Part shown: positions 1 through 5,963 of the stretch, in pieces
Layout of the letters: every line of letters starts with the position of its first letter
Position numbering within the stretch: the stretch's first letter is position 1
NCBI GenBank assembly: GCA_027005175.1
Contig: JALTMC010000263.1
Location: forward strand, 1-6,000
DNA length: 6,000 nt
DNA from: Myxococcales bacterium
GTDB taxonomy: Bacteria; Myxococcota_C; UBA6777
Reading direction: 5' to 3'
The notes under the pieces: model-generated
The model's input: only the letters and a program-made list of their open reading frames with translations
Database searches by the model: none
Told to the model about the DNA's origin: nothing
Made by a program: the position numbers and the translations under genes

Positions 1-12
1 GTTGAAACAAAG

Positions 13-930
13 TTAAATGCGCCCCTTCCCTCCCTCGCCGATCCTAGGTCTTGGTTCTTCCCGGCTCTCTCGGTAACTCACACCGTTTCCGCCCTTCTTT
101 TTAATCACTCGGCATGCGTTTTCGGTCTCTTTGATGACACCTGCAAGGGAGACATCACCCGCCAATGCAGTCACGAGACCGATGCTAACAGTGAGAGGGA
201 CGATGTGGTCAAGACCGCAGTAGGTGGAGATCGCCACAGGTTTTTTTTGAATGTTTACACGCAGTTCTTCCGCAGCGATAAAGGCTTTTTCTTTGTTGGC
301 AGGGAGAACAAAGAAGAATCGATCCCCCTCCCAGCGTGTCATCTTATGTGCATCAGGTACGGCATCTCGAAGCAGGTTCGCAAACTTCTGCAGCACCATA
401 TCACCGTTGTGGTAGCCGTGTTTTTCATTGATTTGTTTGTAGTCATCGATATTAACCATCGCAAAAGAGACAGATGATTCCGGAGGAAGCGACTCCAACC
501 ATTGTTCACACCAGCTCTCAAAAAAGGAGCGACAGGATAGCCCAAGAGATGTCTCTCCCCGACGTTCGAGGTGCATTCCCATCGCTCGAATATACGCAAG
601 CATCCGTGATATTCGTAAGGAAAGGACAGCTCCAGGAGCATGAAGAGAGCATACATTATCGTGCTCTCCCAGGTGGGTCGCCACCTCGCTCATCCATTCG
701 TTCCGCACGAGAAACAACACGGGAAAGCTCAGCCTTTTCCCTGTTTGAAGCAGGTCATCCACCGAGGAGAATGATGAGTCAGGCAAGACATACATATCTG
801 TCTCTTCAGGAAGACCTGGAGAGTCGCGAAGCTGCAACTCAATTTCATGTTCTTGCACATGAGGTTCTATATTCTCTGGCTGGCCAAACCAGATCACTCG
901 TAACAAATGCGGTTGTTCTTGTGAGGACAT
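13..930 (-). CDS. Degenerate receiver-like/GGDEF domain protein, probably not an active cyclase
   Basis: A 305-residue cytoplasmic protein without signal peptide or membrane segment. Residues about 9-115 have the strand/helix rhythm of a response-regulator receiver (LLRVIWFG; DMYVLPD; FPVLFLVRNEW; LSLRISRMLAYI), but lack the acidic pair after strand 1, a well-placed phosphoacceptor Asp, and the KP motif. Residues about 152-285 are a GGDEF domain: NIDDYKQIN (160-168), GD (176-177) and RWEGDRFFFVLP (199-210). Aligned by eye to PleD, the guanine-contacting Asn168 and Asp177 and Lys165 are kept. However, the first metal Asp (PleD D327) is Asn160, and the signature reads EGDRF instead of GGDEF. 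No RxxD inhibitory site precedes it. I infer a GTP- or c-di-GMP-related binding or scaffold role rather than c-di-GMP synthesis. The basic tail (287-305) is atypical. The ATG at 930 has a GGAG at 943-940 (9-nt spacing) and an in-frame TAA just upstream, so this start is firm. It lies downstream of the kinase gene on the same strand. Confidence 0.9.
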   Translation of the reverse strand: MSSQEQPHLLRVIWFGQPENIEPHVQEHEIELQLRDSPGLPEETDMYVLPDSSFSSVDDLLQTGKRLSFPVLFLVRNEWMSEVATHLGEHDNVCSLHAPGAVLSLRISRMLAYIRAMGMHLERRGETSLGLSCRSFFESWCEQWLESLPPESSVSFAMVNIDDYKQINEKHGYHNGDMVLQKFANLLRDAVPDAHKMTRWEGDRFFFVLPANKEKAFIAAEELRVNIQKKPVAISTYCGLDHIVPLTVSIGLVTALAGDVSLAGVIKETENACRVIKKKGGNGVSYRESREEPRPRIGEGGKGRI

Positions 931-950
931 GCTGAATTACTCCATCAAAG

Positions 951-1078
951 TGTCAACGCACCTTATCATGAAGAACCAAAGAGGTTAATACCTTTTTCTT
1001 TTCCTATCTACCCACCGATCGCAAAAGGACTCGGCCAGCAAAGCAGTCTGTGGTGCCTCTTGGCACGGTCTTTCCTGT
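951..1078. other. Intergenic spacer with weak hairpins
   Basis: The spacer between the kinase and the GGDEF gene holds two small dyads. The first is AAAGAGGT-TAAT-ACCTTTTT at 978-997, an 8-bp stem with one G-U pair on the plus strand, followed by CTTTTCC. On the minus strand, where the genes are transcribed, one pair becomes an A-C mismatch and no clean U tract follows. The second is GTGCC-TCTT-GGCAC at 1053-1066, a 5-bp stem. Neither is a convincing terminator for the kinase transcript, so read-through into the GGDEF gene is possible. Most of the rest is the repeat of the kinase 3' end. Confidence 0.3.
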
Positions 1079-1104
1079 CTACCCACCGATCGCAGAAGGA
1101 TTCG
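1000..1104. repeat. Direct repeat pair at kinase 3' end (1000-1033 and 1071-1104)
   Basis: Two 34-base copies, 71 bases apart, match at 31 of 34 positions. All three differences are transitions (1006/1077, 1024/1095, 1030/1101). The right copy encodes the end of the kinase, NPSAIGG-stop. The left copy, read on the same strand, would encode SPFAIGG-stop. The left copy is therefore a slightly diverged duplicate of the last codons, sitting in the intergenic spacer. The bases between the copies (1034-1070) are not part of the repeat. Confidence 0.85.
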
Positions 1105-3280
1105 ACCGCTGCACAGGAAGCCTGATCATAAATTGTGTTCCTTGTTCGAGTTCGCTTTGCATCTCAATCGTACCATCGTGATTTTCGATAATGCGTTGAC
1201 AGATGCTTAATCCCAAACCCGTTCCTTTGCTTTTGGTTGTGTAGAAAGGAATGAAAATATTCTTCAGATCCTTTTCATCGATACCCTCTCCCTCGTCAGA
1301 GACGGTGATTTCAACGACAGGGCTATCCAGATCTTCAATCAATTCGGTTGAGATATGAATCACGCCCTCTCCCGCCATGGCTTCTGAGCCATTGCGAATC
1401 AGGTTGATGAACACCTGCTTAAGTTGTTCAGCGTCAGCATGTAGCAAAGGCAGATTGTCTTGCAAAGACTTTTCGATCTTGATCGCGGACATCAGTTCTT
1501 CTGCCTCCAACAGCAACAGTGTGCGTTCAAGAACCTGATTGACATCCGTCAGAGCGAAGCCGCTGCGTAGAGGGCGAGCATAATCAAGAAACTGAGTAAC
1601 AACACTGTTGAGTCGGTCAACTTCTTCAAGAATAATGGACAAGAACTCTGCTTCACTCTCGTCAAATGCGTCGGGATTGAGGAGCTGCGCCGCCCCCTTA
1701 ATCGCTCCGAGAGGGTTGCGGATTTCATGTGCCATCCCTGCCGCCATTTCCCCCAAAGCGGCAAGACGTCCACGCTCCTTGACCTTCTCAAAGATACGCG
1801 AATTTTCGATCGTGATTGCAACTTGCGCTGCAACCATCATCATAAATGACTGCTCTTCCGAAGAGTAAGCATCTTCAAAGCGTTCATCCTTGAGGTTGAT
1901 AAAGCCGAGAATTTTGTTGTTGGAGCTAATGCATGGAAAGCTTACATCCGCTTTGATATCATCGAGAGAGCGGAGGGTATCGATGAGTCTCTCCTCTTCA
2001 AACAAACCTTCTCCCTGAACCTTCCAATGCAGCAAGGTAGAGGTATAGCGAAATTCGATATCTTGTTTGACAACAGGTGCCAGCTCTTCCTCCAAGGATT
2101 GAATAAAAGAGGCATGCCGCCCCAAATCAACGAGAGTGACAGGAGGCTCTCCCAAACCAAAGGAGTGAACGCGCTCATAACCATTTGCGTTCGCTCGCAG
2201 AAGATAAAAGGAGGCATGAGTCACACGCTTGGAGCGGCGCAGACGTTCCAACAGTAGACGCGATGTTTTGTCGAGGTCGATGACATGAGCCAGATCACGT
2301 CGCAGTTGTTCAAGCAAAACTCGTAACTCTCGACGTTGTCGAAAGAAGTACTCTGCTGCGCGGCCTTCGACCTCATTTTTGAGAGGTTCGTAGAGAATAA
2401 GGATAATAATGGAGGCGACCAAAACAGTGGGAAAGAAGGTGCCGAGCTTGGAGGTTTTGGTCCAGACCGTCATCAACCAATAGAGACCTGCGATAAAGAA
2501 AGCCAGAATACCCAGAACGACCCCACGGCCGAGGATTTCAGACATATCGAGGGCTCGGGCCGACAGCACAATTTGAAGCATATAGTACATATAAATCGCC
2601 AGGCACAAGCTACCTAAAAACACATACGGCCAGTCCAGATGAAAGGAGATCAGGTCGAGCACCACAAGGATAAGAGTCGCAAATCCGCCAAAGAAGACAG
2701 GACGCAGTCGAGAGCGTTCACCGGAGCTAGGACTGCTGCGAAAACGCATCACAATCAGAATGAAGCAAAAAGCAAAAATACTCGTGATAAAGACATTGCA
2801 GAGGAAGCGAAAGAGTTGGGTGTGATAAAAAGGGGTTAAAGTCACTGCGCCCAACATCACAGAAACTGGATAGCTCACATTCAACATGGAAGAGAGGGTC
2901 TTTTCCAGATCAGCTAAGAACAAGGAAAAGAAACGCAGCGCGGTAATCGGTAAGGCCAACGCTGCCAAGAGAAAAAATCGCCCCCCCCACATACGCACCA
3001 TCGGATGATTGAGGCTCAACAAAAAGACAAAAATAAGACAAAGCCCCAGGTTCGCATTGAGTATCGCAAACAGAGTCTGCAGCCGAGAACGGCGGGCTCT
3101 TACAAAGATCGATATCGTAATCGATAATGTAATGAGAGCAGCCAGCAAAGCAGTCAACGCCAGGAGTGTCAAACGAATACCTTCTTTCTCAGCATATATA
3201 CCAGCATAGTTCGGTCCAAGCACCGTGAACACAGAGCGACCAAGAAACCTATCATCACCACTGTTATCACCAAACAACAT
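1079..3280 (-). CDS. Membrane sensor histidine kinase (polytopic N-terminus, GAF, HisKA, HATPase_c)
   Basis: Inner-membrane sensor kinase that should autophosphorylate a His using ATP and pass the phosphate to an unidentified response regulator. Numbering is from the longest open start, GTG 3364 (761 residues). Hydrophobic segments lie near 63-88, 97-119, 128-150, 160-180, 187-208, 222-243, 246-267, 279-301 and 308-326. A charged helix (328-360) leads into a GAF-like domain (about 361-525). HisKA carries MAHEIRNPLGAIKG with His546. HATPase_c shows the N box (NLIRN, 654-658), G1 (DEGEG, 690-694), F box (FIPFY, 704-708) and G2 (GTGLGL, 714-719). The catalytic core is complete and NtrB/AtoS-like. 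I chose ATG 3280 (733 residues): it has a weak GGA at 5 nt, and a candidate promoter would place the transcript start downstream of GTG 3364, which has no Shine-Dalgarno sequence. Residues upstream of 3280 overlap a repeat read out of frame. A G8 tract lies at codons 126-128. No partner regulator is visible. Confidence 0.93.
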   Translation of the reverse strand: MLFGDNSGDDRFLGRSVFTVLGPNYAGIYAEKEGIRLTLLALTALLAALITLSITISIFVRARRSRLQTLFAILNANLGLCLIFVFLLSLNHPMVRMWGGRFFLLAALALPITALRFFSLFLADLEKTLSSMLNVSYPVSVMLGAVTLTPFYHTQLFRFLCNVFITSIFAFCFILIVMRFRSSPSSGERSRLRPVFFGGFATLILVVLDLISFHLDWPYVFLGSLCLAIYMYYMLQIVLSARALDMSEILGRGVVLGILAFFIAGLYWLMTVWTKTSKLGTFFPTVLVASIIILILYEPLKNEVEGRAAEYFFRQRRELRVLLEQLRRDLAHVIDLDKTSRLLLERLRRSKRVTHASFYLLRANANGYERVHSFGLGEPPVTLVDLGRHASFIQSLEEELAPVVKQDIEFRYTSTLLHWKVQGEGLFEEERLIDTLRSLDDIKADVSFPCISSNNKILGFINLKDERFEDAYSSEEQSFMMMVAAQVAITIENSRIFEKVKERGRLAALGEMAAGMAHEIRNPLGAIKGAAQLLNPDAFDESEAEFLSIILEEVDRLNSVVTQFLDYARPLRSGFALTDVNQVLERTLLLLEAEELMSAIKIEKSLQDNLPLLHADAEQLKQVFINLIRNGSEAMAGEGVIHISTELIEDLDSPVVEITVSDEGEGIDEKDLKNIFIPFYTTKSKGTGLGLSICQRIIENHDGTIEMQSELEQGTQFMIRLPVQRSNPSAIGG
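2981..2988. repeat. C8/G8 homopolymer inside the kinase gene
   Basis: Eight consecutive C on the plus strand, which is G8 in the coding sense (TGG GGG GGG, encoding WGG). It falls between the second and third predicted membrane segments. A one-base slip would truncate the protein before the catalytic core. Confidence 0.9.
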
Positions 3281-3319
3281 CAAGGTCCAAGCACCGTGAA
3301 CACAGAGCGACCAAGAAAC
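3213..3319. repeat. Exact 36-bp direct repeat pair at kinase 5' end (3213-3248 and 3284-3319)
   Basis: Two identical 36-base copies start 71 bases apart, separated by 35 unique bases (3249-3283). Sequence on either side of the copies is unrelated. In the kinase frame the inner copy encodes FLGRSVFTVLGP followed by NYAGIYAEKEG. The outer copy encodes the same 12 residues in a different frame, one that can start at ATG 3351 and ends in TGA at 3282-3280. Because 71 is not a multiple of three, the repeat unit changes the frame joined to the kinase body. Confidence 0.95.
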
Positions 3320-3338
3320 AGACGGTGCAAAATACTTC

Positions 3339-3381
3339 TTGACGCACCCATAGTATGCTGCCACAAAGATGTGGGCGTCAA
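3339..3381. promoter_or_regulatory. Divergent dyad with opposed TTGACG boxes (possible promoter/operator)
   Basis: Perfect 7-bp arms TTGACGC (3339-3345) and GCGTCAA (3375-3381) form an inverted repeat; over 12 bp the arms agree at 10 positions. Inside is a second perfect dyad, CCACA-AAGA-TGTGG (3361-3374). On the minus strand TTGACG (3381-3376), an 18-base spacer and CATACT (3357-3352) make a plausible sigma70 promoter for the kinase, with transcription starting near 3345. On the plus strand TTGACG (3339-3344) has only a poor -10 (CACAAA, 3362-3367). The arrangement could be an operator, or overlapping face-to-face promoters for the kinase and HD genes. It is read by eye and not tested. Confidence 0.35.
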
Positions 3382-3465
3382 TAGAAAAGCCAACTCCAGC
3401 CGGCTGATATCGTCATTCAGGTCGGATGTAGAACCACCAACCACGTTACTCCGATGGAAGATAGA

Positions 3466-4827
3466 ATGTTTCCAGACGACACCATATCGATACGTGATCC
3501 CCTCCATGGTGCGATTGAGTTGGAGCGTCGTGAGCTTCAGTTGATCGAACACCCTGCCCTGCGACGCCTGCGTCGGATCAAACAGTTGGGCTTCGCCGAT
3601 CACCCATACCCCGGTGCGACACACAGCCGGTTTGTTCACAGCGTTGGAGCCATGTGGATGGCAACCCGAACCTGGCAAAGCCTACAGCGCCACCTTCAGC
3701 TCCCCGGACCTGACGCTCTCCAAGCACTGCGCTTACTTCGGGCCGCAGTCTTGCTACACGACATCGGGCATGCCCCCTTGAGCCACACCACCGAAACCAT
3801 CATGCCTCCCATTGAGAAGCTTCATCTGGGTCCTTGGGCTCCTTCTGTATCCCGTCAGGCTCACCATGAAGATTACACCCTCAAGCTCTTGCTGGACTCT
3901 TCTCTCGCTCCCGTCCTGGAAGAGATGGATCTACCGCCCCAACACCTCGCTCCTTTGATCAGCGGTCGCCAGGGGGATGACCCACACCCATTTGTATTCC
4001 AAGGACGCGATTTATTCCCGATACTACGACAGATCGTAAGCTCCGAACTCGACGCAGACAGAATGGACTACCTTCCCCGTGATGCCATGTTTACCGGTGT
4101 AGCCTATGGCAACTTCGACCTGGACTGGCTCGTTCGTCATATGATCCCCATCGAACAAGATGGAAAAGTCTATCTTGGCGTCAGCAACAAAGCTATCTTT
4201 GCCTTCGAAGACTTCCTGTTATCGCGCTATCATATGTTTCACTCTGTTTACTACCATCATGCGTCTGTTTGTTACCAACAGATGCTCCATATGTACTACC
4301 AAGAAGCTCCTGACGAATACACACTCCCCACCGAATCCGAAGCCTATTTACGCACCGACGATTATCAGTTGATGGAGGTCATCCGTCAATCCAAAAACCC
4401 CTGGGCCCAACGCATTGTTAATCACGAACCTTATCTCAAGTTACTCGAACTTATCCTGCCCGCCAGCGATGAACTCGAACAGAGCACAACGGCTCGTGAT
4501 GCCGCCGATCAAGACGTGGGAGAGTCGTTCTTTCAGGCGATCCAAGAAGCTCTCATCCAAGCTCAGATCCGTCACTTTCACGCCTCCTCCTCCTGGCTAT
4601 TATCCAACTACTCCAAGCCCAAATCACACCTGAATCCACCCATTCTTGTCCTTGACCGAACCTTCGATCAAGCCGTCCCTCTCGCCCAATACAGCCGCCT
4701 CTACCAACGCTACCGCGAGACCCGCAAGATCCTCCGTATCTACGTTGATCCCTCCCAAGCCACCGAGGCCCAAACCATCCTCAAGGCACTCAAACAAACC
4801 AGTCACCTCTGGCTGTGGAATGCCTAA
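3466..4827 (+). CDS. HD-superfamily phosphohydrolase (COG1078/dGTPase-like)
   Basis: A cytoplasmic metal-dependent phosphohydrolase, complete at 453 residues and within the usual length of this family. The N-terminus has the family signature IRDPLHGAIEL, followed by RLRRIKQLGFADHPYPGATH. Metal ligands are all visible (numbered from ATG 3466): His58 (HSRFVHS), His98-Asp99 (LLHDIGHAPLSH), His134 (AHHEDY) and Asp196 (SSELDADRMDYLPRD). Family members hydrolyse nucleoside triphosphates, often dGTP or other dNTPs, but the substrate here is not predictable from sequence. No membrane segment or sensor domain is present. The start is set at 3466 because GGAAG (3456-3460) sits 5 nt upstream and the protein then begins MFPDDTISIRDPLHG. 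An in-frame ATG at 3454 would add four residues but has no Shine-Dalgarno sequence. The gene is divergent from the kinase, with about 185 bases between the chosen starts, and stands alone on its strand; any link to the kinase is unproven. Confidence 0.95.
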   Translation: MFPDDTISIRDPLHGAIELERRELQLIEHPALRRLRRIKQLGFADHPYPGATHSRFVHSVGAMWMATRTWQSLQRHLQLPGPDALQALRLLRAAVLLHDIGHAPLSHTTETIMPPIEKLHLGPWAPSVSRQAHHEDYTLKLLLDSSLAPVLEEMDLPPQHLAPLISGRQGDDPHPFVFQGRDLFPILRQIVSSELDADRMDYLPRDAMFTGVAYGNFDLDWLVRHMIPIEQDGKVYLGVSNKAIFAFEDFLLSRYHMFHSVYYHHASVCYQQMLHMYYQEAPDEYTLPTESEAYLRTDDYQLMEVIRQSKNPWAQRIVNHEPYLKLLELILPASDELEQSTTARDAADQDVGESFFQAIQEALIQAQIRHFHASSSWLLSNYSKPKSHLNPPILVLDRTFDQAVPLAQYSRLYQRYRETRKILRIYVDPSQATEAQTILKALKQTSHLWLWNA

Positions 4828-5063
4828 TACTACAACAACTTACTCTTCAGGGCAAACTTTCCCCTCCCTTCCTCAACAGACTTTCCCAAGCCGATGGTCT
4901 CCAGGAACCAAGAGGTATCCTCTTCGATCCAAGAGATTGGACCTACATCCTTGTAGACTCCTTTCGAAAAAAAAATAACTTTTCCTTTATTTTTTCAACA
5001 ACATACAATAAGATTCAACCTTGGTACACAATATGCAGAGGCGTAAAGAATGTCCTCCATTAA
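4815..5063 (+). CDS. Short coding-like ORF of unknown nature, doubtful
   Basis: An 82-codon frame opens at GTG 4815, overlapping the last codons of the HD gene in a different frame, and ends at 5063. I do not recognise it. The first 54 or so codons (to the A9 run at 4967-4975) use codons and residues like a real protein, for example LNRLSQADGLQEPRGILFD and DWTYILVDSF. The remainder is AT-rich and looks non-coding. There is no Shine-Dalgarno sequence before GTG 4815. If one A is added to the A9 run, the frame would end at a TAA directly after it. It may be a remnant of a lost gene, a small translationally coupled protein, or chance. Confidence 0.2.
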   Translation: MECLILQQLTLQGKLSPPFLNRLSQADGLQEPRGILFDPRDWTYILVDSFRKKNNFSFIFSTTYNKIQPWYTICRGVKNVLH

Positions 5064-5081
5064 TAACATATGAGGGTTTCC
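4966..5081 (+). promoter_or_regulatory. AT-rich leader of the SpvB-like gene, with possible promoter
   Basis: After 4966 the base composition drops to AT-rich with A9 (4967-4975) and T-rich blocks. A fair -10 (TACAAT, 5004-5009) is present, but the best -35 at 17 bases (TTTCCT, 4981-4986) is poor. A weak A-rich/T-rich hairpin could form between about 4966 and 4998 and might double as a terminator for the HD gene. The GAGGG at 5072-5076 lies 5 nt before ATG 5082 and sets the start of the downstream gene. Confidence 0.3.
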
Positions 5082-5963
5082 ATGAAGCACCATTTAACTA
5101 TATTTACCATAGTGTTATCGATCTTTTTTTTGAATATTCCTGCTGCTACAGCAGACAAATCGGGAGTGGGGCCTACGGTATTGAGTCTGCCTTCGGGACC
5201 GGGTTCGCTCGGTGGTGTCGGAGAAAACGTTCAGGCCAACCTGAATATGGGTCTGATGAGCTACTCCATTCCGATCGTCGTTCCTCCCGGTCGTGGAAGA
5301 GCGACCCCAAGCGTTGGGCTGTCGTACAGTTCATCGGGGGGAGTTGGCCTCGTTGGTATCGGTTGGTCCTTTAACGCGGGTGGATCTGTCTCCCGGCTGA
5401 CCGTTCGAGGATTGCCGACGTACACCAACAATGACCGCTTTTATTCGGGTGGCGAGTTGGTGAAAATTCCAGGTTCACCGTTTTATCGCGCCCGAGTTGA
5501 AGGTGGTTTCGTACGCTATAGCTGGATTCAAAAAGACAGCAACGACCAACGCGGGTACTGGCTCGCCGAAAACTCCGACGGCTCCAAAGAGTACTACGGT
5601 GCCAACTCCAAAGGCGAGATCGATCTGGATGCTCAGATCTACGGCCTGAAGGGCACCTTCCAATGGGAGCTTCGCACCTACGTAGATCCCGACGGAAAAC
5701 TTCTCTGGTGGAAAGGCCGACTTTCTCGACATCAACGGCGACGGTCTACCCGATATCATCGACACCCGCAAATCCAATCACGTGTTTCATATCAATACAC
5801 TGACTCTCAACGGCAAGATGAAGCAGGATACCCACGACTTTCCACAGTCGGCAAAGGTAATCAATCCAAAAGCCACTTCAGGCGCAGAGTTGGGCAAAGC
5901 TTCGGTCCAGATGATCGACTACAACGGCGATGGTTTCACCGACATGGTCGACGCGGTAAATAA
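5082..5963 (+). CDS. SpvB-domain secreted protein, 5' part, frame broken after about residue 211
   Basis: Residues 1-24 are a Sec signal peptide: MKHH, a hydrophobic core LTIFTIVLSIFFLNIP, and an ATA cleavage site before DKSG. Residues about 35-205 are a SpvB-type N-terminal domain (PF03534 family), with LPSGPGSLGGVGENV, MGLMSYSIPIVVPPGRG, LSYSSSGGVGLVGIGWS and GGSVSRLT. In Rhs/Tc-toxin-like and SpvB proteins this domain normally precedes VCBS and RHS repeats in a large surface or secreted protein. Frame 1 is good through VDPDGKLLWWK (201-211). It then turns into Arg/His/Gln-rich sequence and stops at 5963, while the true continuation lies in the next frame. ATG 5082 is preferred because GAGGG (5072-5076) lies 5 nt upstream; ATG 5070 has no Shine-Dalgarno sequence. 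A T8 run (5124-5131) falls inside the signal peptide. It is probably a pseudogene or recombinant allele. Confidence 0.85.
   Translation: MKHHLTIFTIVLSIFFLNIPAATADKSGVGPTVLSLPSGPGSLGGVGENVQANLNMGLMSYSIPIVVPPGRGRATPSVGLSYSSSGGVGLVGIGWSFNAGGSVSRLTVRGLPTYTNNDRFYSGGELVKIPGSPFYRARVEGGFVRYSWIQKDSNDQRGYWLAENSDGSKEYYGANSKGEIDLDAQIYGLKGTFQWELRTYVDPDGKLLWWKGRLSRHQRRRSTRYHRHPQIQSRVSYQYTDSQRQDEAGYPRLSTVGKGNQSKSHFRRRVGQSFGPDDRLQRRWFHRHGRRGK

Noticed and set aside
240-248. T8 (A8 in the coding sense) in the GGDEF gene as a programmed slippage site
   Set aside because: It encodes ordinary QKK codons within an intact frame, and neither neighbouring frame offers a sensible alternative product.
205-935. Plus-strand open frames of 90 and 153 codons opposite the GGDEF gene
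   Set aside because: They lie antisense to a gene with clear domain motifs, lack good ribosome sites and have no recognisable features.
951-956. Perfect TTGACA on the minus strand just upstream of the GGDEF gene
   Set aside because: At 17 bases the -10 would fall on the start codon itself (AGCATG), so it cannot drive this gene from ATG 930.
978-997. Hairpin as a rho-independent terminator of the kinase
   Set aside because: The stem is AT-rich and contains a mismatch on the transcribed (minus) strand, and no U tract follows in that direction.
3280-3678. Minus-strand frame of 132 codons ending in FLGRSVFTVLGP as a separate gene
   Set aside because: Most of it is antisense to the conserved start of the HD gene; only its last codons matter, as the out-of-frame copy of the 36-bp repeat.
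4160-4633. Plus-strand frames inside the HD gene
   Set aside because: They are overlapping shadow frames with Pro/Thr/Ser-rich low-complexity translations and no start signals.
5475-5777. Minus-strand frame of 100 codons opposite the SpvB region
   Set aside because: It is antisense to the SpvB domain coding sequence and has no motif of its own.
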